This document shows positions 56,401 through 64,000 of a stretch of DNA of 64,000 nt, one piece after another. How positions within the stretch are numbered: position 1 is the first letter of the stretch; every line of letters starts with the position of its first letter. Source of the stretch: Massariosphaeria phaeospora (taxonomy: Eukaryota > Ascomycota > Dothideomycetes > Pleosporales); the NCBI GenBank assembly GCA_011032825.1, contig JAADJZ010000005.1:1431001-1495000 (forward strand), in the 5' to 3' direction. A program made the translations under genes and the position numbers. The notes beneath the pieces are model-generated. The model saw nothing but the letters and a program-made list of their open reading frames with translations. It searched no databases and was not told the origin of the DNA.

Positions 56401-59247
56401 AAGGTATTGTGGAGCTCGAGCCACGGCATCTTGTCCCGGAACTGGTCAATGGCGCGGGAGTCCTTTAAATAGTTGCCCCAGAGATGCCCCAGGGGTGAAA
56501 GAGACGCATTGGTCCAGGAAACTCAACTTCGATGTTCGGGCTCTCGTATTGAACGAGCAGAATGTCCAGAAAGAGTACTTGATTGTGTGATCCGCATAAG
56601 AATCCATCGTGATCAGACTCTTCGGAGGTAACGAGCTTGTGCCCGTCACAGCATCATGATTAATGGTGCCAGCTTCGCATCCTTTCGATGCAGACGCAGA
56701 TATATTGTCTAGATCTTTATTAGTGTATATATCTTGGGATGTCATGGAACACTGAGCTCCGGTGTCCTGGTCCAACAAGGCCAGGACCGATATCGCCGTC
56801 GAGAGGGACCCCAGGCGCTACACTTTCCATTTTCATGGGCTCGAAATGATTGTTCTTCCGTGCATACAAAGTAGCTCTTCCCGAAACTCTGAAGAATGGG
56901 TTTCCTCCGTTTGCTTATAGAAAAGGCTACGCAGATGGCGATGTTGGTGCGCAGGTGCCTTTGCACGTTTCTCCAAGGATTGAGGGACCGGATCGAATCG
57001 GGCGACCCTGGGTGACAGTATGAGAATCAACAAACGGTGTTCCGTACACGGAGGGGACATAGAGGTGGTAGAAGGTGCCGTCTCTAAGGCAGGCAGTTAG
57101 GGCTGAAAAGCGGGGGTGTGAAATGCAGCTATTCCCAGATAGGCTTAGGGTGTCTGGGGAAACGGCCGAGGCAACGTAACTCTGACCCCACCACCGACAC
57201 CAACACCTTGAGGTGGTTCACACTGCCGCTGTATCAAACCATAAAGGCTAATCTCCACGCTGATCGATTACGAGTGATTACCCATATCTTTGATCTCATT
57301 ACCTTTTATCCACAGTGATTTTCTTTTCTTCTCCCGGCTTTCCTCTATCCGCTCCTATATCCAAGAGGAGAGAATTTGCAGTGCAGAGAACGAGAGAAAT
57401 AATCACATAAAACTCATACTCTCCGCGCCCAAACATGCTGGAGGAACTATACTGCTAGGTGACCTCCGCAAGCCTGGATGTATATGCCAAGCCTCCGTTC
57501 AAAACGACCAAGAACCTCCAATATCACTGACGTTCCTGCGGCCCTAAGACACACGTATTAACCTCATCAGGGTACCAGGTACATTGTACGTCTAGCCAAC
57601 TCCATACGTGTGACCTCTCTGGTTCAAGAGACTTTCGGGTCAGTTCGAAGCCTAGGCTCCTTGCTGCGTCTTATAGTCTCACGATATGGTCCTCGGTGTC
57701 ATCGGATGTGACGAATGACTCGTGCAGAGCGAGATTAGCTGCCGACAAGAAGTTCTCCGTGTGGAAGGCGTTGCACAAAGAAGCTTTCTCGTTGCAGATG
57801 ACGGTTACGGGAGTTTTCGTATTTCTTCGCATCTCTCTGGGTCCATCCTTCCTCTTGGTTGCCTTCCTCCTCGACCTTTCGGTGACAGAGTATGCGTTCG
57901 AGTCTTGAGTGGACGTTTCGGTCGAAGTTTTGTTTCTGGGAGAATTAACAGAGGAGACATGCGCGAGCAATGTTGGACATCGTTAAGAGGCAGAGACTGG
58001 AGTGGTGTTATCGGAAACCTCACATACAAGAGCATCCTATCTGCCGGGAGTTGCGCAGTGACCACGGGCTGTAGGTGTTGCGTGTTCCTCTTGGCCGCCA
58101 TGTCTGATGAAGCGTAATGGAGATTTGCCAAGTTCAAATACCGGGCTGACGAGAACCAGAATGAGACAGGAATATCGGTCAGACATGGGCCTATTTATCT
58201 TTCTTCTATGTGCTTCTGCCTTCTCACCAACGTGCCACGAGGGTATTGCGTGGCCGGGTCAAGGCCTGCTCTCCTCAAATTCACCGGTACGCCATCCCCT
58301 CCACTTACAACACTCGCAGAAACTGGCGCGGTTCCGATCTCGTGCATTTACGGCTGCACTGTCTCAGATCCCCGATTACGGCGAGGCATCCTCTCAGTAC
58401 ACAACACCATACAACCCCTGCATATCTCTATCACGGCATCTGCGCACTCTGACCGATCAACTGCGCCCCGCACGCATCCGTCCAGATTGAGAGCCCGAAT
58501 CCCGATTCTTACAGCATCCTGCAGGCTGAAAAGCCGTTAGCCAATCGTTTACCTAAAACCAGATACGCGAGATGTCAGATCGGAGATCTCAGGTAGTACA
58601 GGGCGCTGTTGGGCGCAACAGACCCGACTTGGCTTGCAGGTTCCTCCAATACCAAGCACGGTTGAAATTTATGGGCTGTGCTGGGCTCGTGGTCGGTCGG
58701 GGAAGCGGGTTCTTCGTGTCTGTGCTACGGTCCGCCTGGATCACGCCACTAGGTGTTCAGCAAGCCAGCAATCAACGCATCTGTCCAAGACGTTACTCAA
58801 TTATATCTGCAGAAGCCTAGTTCATTCGTAGCCGCCGCCTTGATAGGCTTCTACATCTCTCGAGAGACTTAGATTGTGATCCTCTAAACAACGTAAGGGG
58901 TTTTTGCCAGCGGGTAGAAGGGTTACCCTCTGGGTCAACGAGGCCCTATTGTATCTAGTATACTATGTGATACCTTAATAGAGGTAGTAGCTAGAGGAGT
59001 ACGTAATTAAGGCTAGTCACTCGTACTAACATCCCCCAGCATCAATGCTCTACATCTTTCCATGTCATCTCTAAGACATCGCACGTACATCACGAGAAAG
59101 CATGTGTGGGATATATGTTTTATAGTACTTTTTGGATTTTTAATGGCGGCGGCTTTGAGCCCTAGTAGACCCCATCTAGTGGGGGCACAGACAAGCTAAC
59201 TACGTCTCTCTCCGATCTCTCATACTGTCGAGAGGGTTGCTAACCCC
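53444..59247. other. Gene-poor stretch, 5.8 kb
   Basis: No frame longer than about 130 codons and none with a domain I recognise. Several adjacent minus-strand frames between 57060 and 55864 read like protein in pieces and could be a decayed gene, but they do not join with clean splice signals. An LTR-like fragment lies at 58830-59031. The right end should contain the 3' UTR of the CCCH gene. Confidence 0.5.
58830..59031 (-). mobile_element. LTR-like fragment, possibly a Copia relic
   Basis: Read on the minus strand the stretch begins TGTTAGTACGAGTGAC at 59031. It continues AT-rich with short palindromic words (TAATTACGTA, AGTATACT) and CTCGTTGACCCAGAGGGTAA. A TGTTAG start and this composition recall solo LTRs in Dothideomycete genomes. 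The other end, target duplication and primer-binding site could not be fixed, and no internal coding region is present. Confidence 0.3.
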
Positions 59248-61842
59248 CTACTTCTTCTTCTGGGCAAAGCCCCGGATTTTCATCCCCGTGTTCCCATTCT
59301 GGGGTGTCTGCTGGGGCGCCTGGGGGACGCCACCCCCCCAGCCCCCGTATCCACCGCCGTAACCCCCACCATAATCCCCATCGTAGCCCTCATAATCCCC
59401 ATAGCCATAGCCGGGGAAGGCTCCGGCGCCCATGCCGAAACCCTCACCCGCCGCCAACTGCTGGCCCCCATCCATCCTCGCCCGCTTCCACTCCTGGTCG
59501 TCGCCGTCATCGTTGCCGCGACGACGCTTCTGCCCGGAGGGGCCCTTCTTCAGGGCAAATGGTCCCGGGGAGGGTACCATGGGCGTACCCACGGCACCAG
59601 GGTGCTCGAAAGCACACTTGTCACCCCGGGGGCACATTCCGCCGTACTGCACGGCCTTGCAGACGACGCCCTCGTTGGTGTGGGAGAAGGGGCAGGCCGA
59701 CCCCTTGCTGCAGCCAAGAGAAGTGTTCACGGCCAGACACATCTTCTTCGGCTTTGCAGCCGCCAAAGCTGCGGTGCGGTCCTTTCCGCCATGGTCAAAG
59801 ACACAGTCCGGGCGGAAGCAAGCTTCTCCGAATCGGCAAGGAATCTCGCTCCTTGAATCCGCTGGGAGGGCCGGAGCTGGAACCTCCTCTTTGGCAACTT
59901 TCGCCTTGGCCCTAGGTGCCCGTGGTATGACCCGGCCCCAATGATCCCTTTTCTGGTAGAAATCTGTTGCTGGTTCTAGTTCCTCCTCCTTTACCTCAAC
60001 AGGTACGGTAGCCTTTGGCTCAATAGGAGTGGGAGAAGCCTTTGGCTCAACAGGCGAAGGAGAAGCATTTCGCTCGATAGGCGCGGGAGGAGGAGTCTTC
60101 TGTTCAACATGTGCGGAAGCCTTTCGCTTCACGTCACCGATGTTGAAAGACACGGTGGCTTCGACATCACCATGTGAGAAGATGCCGGAGAACACGGTCG
60201 AGATGTCTACGTCTTCTTTGGCGAGCATCTTCATGATAGCGTGAGCGGCATCAGGGGACAGAACAAAGCTAGTTTCGAGAGGCTTCGTCTCGTCTTTCGT
60301 GTGGTTGCCAACAGCTGTATCAACGCCGCTGGTCTTGTCCTTGCTCTTCTCGTTGATCTTCTCGTCGTCGTCGTGGATGCTGAGTGACTTGGCAGCTCCA
60401 TCGTTCGCAGCGCTTGGCGGTCCAGTCTTATCGTCCTTGCCAACAGCTGCATCACCAACGTCATCATTCTTGACCTTGTCCTTGCTCTTCTCGCTGTCGG
60501 CATCGGGTTTCATCTTGAGTGACCCGTCAACTTCGTTGTTCTTGACATTGTCCTTGCTCTTGGTCTTCTCATCGTTACCATGGGGTTCCACCTTGAGTGA
60601 ACCATCAACGTCTTTGCCAACAGCCAAGTCACCACTGCCATTGGTCTTATTCATATCCTTGCTCTTGTCCTCATATCCATCGGTATCGGTGCTGAGCGGC
60701 TTTGCAGGGATGTCGGACGTAGCGGCAGTCGGCTCGTCCTCGACCTCGGTGTCGGCGAAGAGCATGTCGTCGAATCGCTGGCGATCCTCGTCCATCTGAT
60801 CGGTTGCTTTACCCTTAACCATCGGGCCTGCTTTCGGAGAAGCTAATGGGGTGGAATGGGTCTTAGTCTTGCTGTCACCATCGTCGGTATCCGTGCTGGA
60901 CAGGCCCGCAGCCTTATCGTGTGAAGAGCTGGGCGGGTTGTCATCATCATCGCTAGCGAAGAACATGTCATCGAATTGCTGTCGATCCTCGTCTGTGACC
61001 GGACGCAGATCGGTTGCTTTTCCGCTGACCATTGAGCCTGCTTTCGGAGCTGCCAATGGGGTCGAAGGGGTCTTAGTCTTGCCGTCGCCATCGTCAGTAT
61101 CAGTCTTGAACAGGTCCGCAGCCTGATAGTGTGAAGAGCTCGGCGGGTTGTTGTCATCATCAATGTCGGCGAAGAGCATGTCGTCGAATCGCTGACGTTC
61201 CTCATCTGTGACATCATCGGTTGCTTTTGTCTGAGCCTTGGAAGTTGCTTTCGGAGGTACGAATGCGCTCGCGGGGGTCGGCGATGAGTTCGAAGAGGCG
61301 GTCAATGGATCCGAAAGGACGACCGAGGTATCCGAAGGGGCGGTCAATGTGCTCGAAGGGGCGGTCAATGGGCTCGAAAGGGCAGCCAATGGGGACACAG
61401 GAGTGGTTGATGTGTTCGGAGAGGCGGCCTTCTTCGTCTTCATCGGCATGATGGGCCTGAACACGTTCAAACCACTCGATGTTGTAGCATCCGTTGAGAC
61501 GTTGGAGGAGGCCTGACGCGAAGTCGGGTTGTTGTAGTCGGACGCACCAGGGGAAGCAGCATCGACCGGTATGTTGGAGAGAGCTTGACGAGCAGACGGG
61601 TTGTTGGCATCATTGTTGTAAGAGTTGCCTGCGCCAGCTTTGTCGGTCGGCCTGAACTTCGGCGCCTTTCGCGGACCATCGTCGTCGTTCTCGTGACCGC
61701 GTTTGTTGCGATTGGGACTGCCGCTGTCATTGCGAGTGCCGATGTCATTGCGAGTGCCGCTGTCATTGCTGTCGTTGCGACGGCCTCTATCGCTGTGACT
61801 GCCGCTGCCCTTGCCACGGCCTCTGCCCTTGCGACGAGTCAT
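59248..61842 (-). CDS. Large disordered protein with three CCCH zinc fingers
   Basis: Single exon, 864 residues from the ATG at 61842; an in-frame ATG 12 codons upstream (61878) is possible. The N-terminus is Arg/Gly/Ser/Asn-rich. The middle holds three acidic units built around RQRFDDMLFAD, spaced 71 and 67 residues, then Lys/Asp-rich disorder. Three CCCH fingers sit at about residues 666-750: C-x5-C-x4-C-x3-H (CRFGEACFRPDCVFDH), then one starting CLAVNTSLGC and one CKAVQYGGMC, each ending FSH/FEH. The tail is Gly/Tyr-rich (DYGGGYGGGYGGWGG), followed by a basic end. CCCH arrays bind mRNA, and Gly/Tyr-rich tails promote condensation, so a nuclear or P-body mRNA factor is inferred. Histidine and cysteine ligands are all present. 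Confidence 0.87.
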   Translation of the reverse strand: MTRRKGRGRGKGSGSHSDRGRRNDSNDSGTRNDIGTRNDSGSPNRNKRGHENDDDGPRKAPKFRPTDKAGAGNSYNNDANNPSARQALSNIPVDAASPGASDYNNPTSRQASSNVSTDATTSSGLNVFRPIMPMKTKKAASPNTSTTPVSPLAALSSPLTAPSSTLTAPSDTSVVLSDPLTASSNSSPTPASAFVPPKATSKAQTKATDDVTDEERQRFDDMLFADIDDDNNPPSSSHYQAADLFKTDTDDGDGKTKTPSTPLAAPKAGSMVSGKATDLRPVTDEDRQQFDDMFFASDDDDNPPSSSHDKAAGLSSTDTDDGDSKTKTHSTPLASPKAGPMVKGKATDQMDEDRQRFDDMLFADTEVEDEPTAATSDIPAKPLSTDTDGYEDKSKDMNKTNGSGDLAVGKDVDGSLKVEPHGNDEKTKSKDNVKNNEVDGSLKMKPDADSEKSKDKVKNDDVGDAAVGKDDKTGPPSAANDGAAKSLSIHDDDEKINEKSKDKTSGVDTAVGNHTKDETKPLETSFVLSPDAAHAIMKMLAKEDVDISTVFSGIFSHGDVEATVSFNIGDVKRKASAHVEQKTPPPAPIERNASPSPVEPKASPTPIEPKATVPVEVKEEELEPATDFYQKRDHWGRVIPRAPRAKAKVAKEEVPAPALPADSRSEIPCRFGEACFRPDCVFDHGGKDRTAALAAAKPKKMCLAVNTSLGCSKGSACPFSHTNEGVVCKAVQYGGMCPRGDKCAFEHPGAVGTPMVPSPGPFALKKGPSGQKRRRGNDDGDDQEWKRARMDGGQQLAAGEGFGMGAGAFPGYGYGDYEGYDGDYGGGYGGGYGGWGGGVPQAPQQTPQNGNTGMKIRGFAQKKK
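60700..61240 (-). repeat. Coding tandem repeat in the CCCH gene, three diverged units
   Basis: The word AACATGTC/AGCATGTC before TCGAATCGCTG recurs at 61175, 60962 and 60761, i.e. 213 and 201 bp apart, encoding 71- and 67-residue units. Confidence 0.85.
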
Positions 61843-62745
61843 TGTAGTTGAAAGACCGGAGAAGTGTAGATGTTGCACGAAAGAACTGGGAAGTTGGAGA
61901 AAGTTGGAGAAACCGATGGTAGGTGGGTGGTCTCGAGGTTGGTTGAGGAAGGAGGGAGGATCGGAGCGGAGGGGGGAAGGGCTTATATAGGCAGAGGCAG
62001 CGCGGCGATGACGTTATCGGCAGTGACTCGAGGCGCTCGGGCGCCAGATTGGAAAGGTCGCGTGGCAGTGGAGGTGTTCTTCAAGTGAAAAGGGCTTTCG
62101 TGCAGATCAGCAGGGGTCGAAGTGCAGGTGAATCGAGGTTGTGTCGGCGGGACGAGTCGACATTTCCGAGTGAAATGATCATGCAACCTATAGGAACTCG
62201 GAGGGCCCACTGATTTTCCAGCTCTTATACACTACAATAAGCGGGTCCTAGTATTGTACTGCTTCAAAAGTACTATTCACTCCCTCGCGGGGTGGGGCCA
62301 TACCGGATTGCCACCGACTCTTATTGTGCCCTCAAAACGCGATTTTAATGGAGGGACAGGGGATATCTAGCGGTCCCACTGCGGTCACCACGCCTCGCCG
62401 CCGCTTTTCGAATCCAGTGCTGGTATTCTCGCTTGATCGATCTGTTTGACGCGGTACACAGTGTACAATTCACACGAGAGAGACCGTCCAGGAGTGAGTA
62501 GAAGTTATCGTATTCTCTATTATATCTAGAGAGCTTGTCTGGTTCGACAAAGGACTCGCACGGGGGTGGGCTTAAGACCAGCGTTATGGCCAGGGCAGCA
62601 ATGATGAAGCGCAGATGTATCGACGGAGAGCCCCGGTATTGATTCATTTAATATGACGTAGTAACAGTTCCGAAAACACCTGGACATATGTAGATACCAC
62701 GAGGTAACTTGAACGACCCCCAAACTGTTCAAGTGAAATAGGGAT
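61843..62745. other. Intergenic, 0.9 kb
   Basis: It holds the promoter and leader of the CCCH gene. An imperfect inverted pair, ACAATAAGCGGGT (62234) and the complement of ACAATAAGAGTCGG (62315-62328), could be a small transposon relic. No gene was recognised. Confidence 0.4.
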
Positions 62746-63340
62746 TTAAGAGAAACTGTCTAAAACTACGTACCAAGTAGCTTCCAAGACCTCATCCAGT
62801 AGCTGATACCCGTTCAACTCCCGATTCTTATAAGCCACAGGATCATGGTGCCTATGGGCACAAATATCCCTCCAGAAGCGGACCATGCCCACCTTTTGAC
62901 TCGTCGCCTTTGACTTCGCACACGCCAACGGTGACACGAAGTCCGGTGTCGACCTTAGTGTTGACGACTCACACAGCGAGTACGCTGCGTTCGCGTGGAG
63001 TACCCTTCGCACGGGTTGTATATTTCTATAGTACTTCTCGTAAATCTCGTTGACCTGCTCTCTAGAGCGATCTGCTAGAGCGATGACAAGGCGGAGATGG
63101 ACGTGGGAGTCTCTATAGGTGGAGAGAATCTAGAGCTCGTCCGTTGCTTGTTCTTTGATCTGCAATGTGTCAGTATACTGAGCGCACACGCTTAAGACAG
63201 CAACACTTACATCTCCGCCGAATGGCCGGCCACACCCGCGTGTTCTTGACCGTGTACTTTGGTGCGTGGTCCTGAATTCCTCGTCCAATCTTAAGATGGA
63301 AGTTACTGAAGACGAGTTGGATGTTGGGTAGAATCAAAGA
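62746..63340 (-). pseudogene. Possible decayed gene fragment
   Basis: A minus-strand frame reads as coherent, charged, helix-like protein (for example RLVIALADRSREQVNEIYEK and KNRELNGYQLLDEVLEATWY) from about 63340 to the stop at 62746. It is interrupted by one TAG at 63132-63130 and has no ATG at its upstream end. Alternatively the CTCTAG is a splice acceptor and the rest is an exon. The family is not recognised. Confidence 0.25.
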
Positions 63341-64000
63341 CCCGAACGAGATCTTGGGTACATCGCAATTCGGTTTCTTCTGCGTCTTCCCAAGGCACAG
63401 CAACGTTGTCAACCGCACTCCGTGAGGCGGAGACCTACGTTGTTCCATTCGTGCGAGGATTGAAGAGACCACATTTGAAGAGAGCGACATTAGCAGGAGG
63501 GGACGTGTTCTCCTTGTCTCGCGTATCGTGGTTACCGCCGTTCTGCAACCCTTTGCATAGGTCACCGGCAGCCGTTGATGCGAACGTTTACGGTCCCGGA
63601 GCTCGTAGGGCCGTCCAAAGAGTAAGCGAACATGTACGTCAATGTCAATAGTGGTACCTATATACCTGGCGGCGGCGTGTTCCAAAGCTACGGCCCATCT
63701 TGCGGGGCGCATCGCGATGGATGGGGAGCAGATAGCTTGACCCGAACAAGGGGGTTGGGGGAAATCTGAGCGTACAGCCCATACTCGCCAGATCTGCCTG
63801 CAAAATGCCTCGAATACTGTTTATCTGGTGGTGCCGCGTTGACAGCCACCGGATGCCCCGCGCTGGTCGTGGAGTGAATGTGGCGGGTGAAAGCACAACG
63901 GAATCACATTCGGAGGTGGGTTGCCAAGCCACTAGTCAATGATAGATTAGCCTGCGGCGCGTGAAATCTTCCCGGGGCCAACCGAACAACACGCCGCGAA
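63341..64000. other. Right edge, no gene called
   Basis: Only unsupported open frames (for example minus 63712-63170, 180 codons, no domain recognised, overlapping the decayed frame). Nothing else was seen. Confidence 0.4.

Noticed and set aside
1..64000. tRNA, rRNA, CRISPR array or bacterial-type operon features
   Set aside because: No tRNA B-box with matching acceptor stems, no rRNA segments and no regularly spaced repeats were found, and the genes are intron-bearing and eukaryotic.

Overview
The window looks like nuclear DNA of a filamentous ascomycete (Pezizomycotina, perhaps a Dothideomycete). Coding is dense in places, introns are short (46-102 bp) with GT...AG ends and CTAAC/CTGAC branch sites, and the conserved genes are fungal (midasin, CTD-kinase gamma subunit, mitochondrial bL12, pyrroline-5-carboxylate reductase). 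No rRNA, tRNA or CRISPR array was recognised. Exon joins below were worked out by hand from splice signals and reading frame. The class-level placement is inference.

Left part (1-22.9 kb, accessory-like): the 5' exons of a CLC chloride transporter run off the left edge. They are followed by an NmrA-like oxidoreductase, a Pro/Ser-rich tandem-repeat protein, a tail-anchored protein with an AMPK-type glycogen-binding domain, a Clr5-ankyrin protein, a small orphan gene and a secreted GH16 glucanase. Next comes a divergent pair made of a gasdermin-like gene and a TPR-CHAT (caspase-like protease) gene. A small membrane protein and a second small orphan follow.

The gasdermin/CHAT pair is the most interesting locus. 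The arrangement matches fungal protease-controlled gasdermin cell-death modules, but both genes are broken here: an in-frame TGA in the gasdermin-like gene and a one-base frame change in the TPR-CHAT gene. The locus therefore looks like a decayed or decaying allorecognition/immune cassette, unless these are assembly errors.

Middle part (24.9-49.1 kb, housekeeping): midasin (4 exons, 4879 codons, ribosome biogenesis), mitochondrial bL12, CTK3, PRO3, a RING-type protein with an RS-rich tail and a membrane-anchored alpha/beta hydrolase. They are tightly packed, often as divergent pairs sharing short promoters.

Right part (49-64 kb, gene-poor): a fungal rhodopsin-like 7TM protein and a large disordered CCCH zinc-finger protein are separated by kilobases without convincing genes. 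These stretches hold repeat relics, an LTR-like fragment, a possible structured-RNA locus and a decayed reading frame near the right edge.
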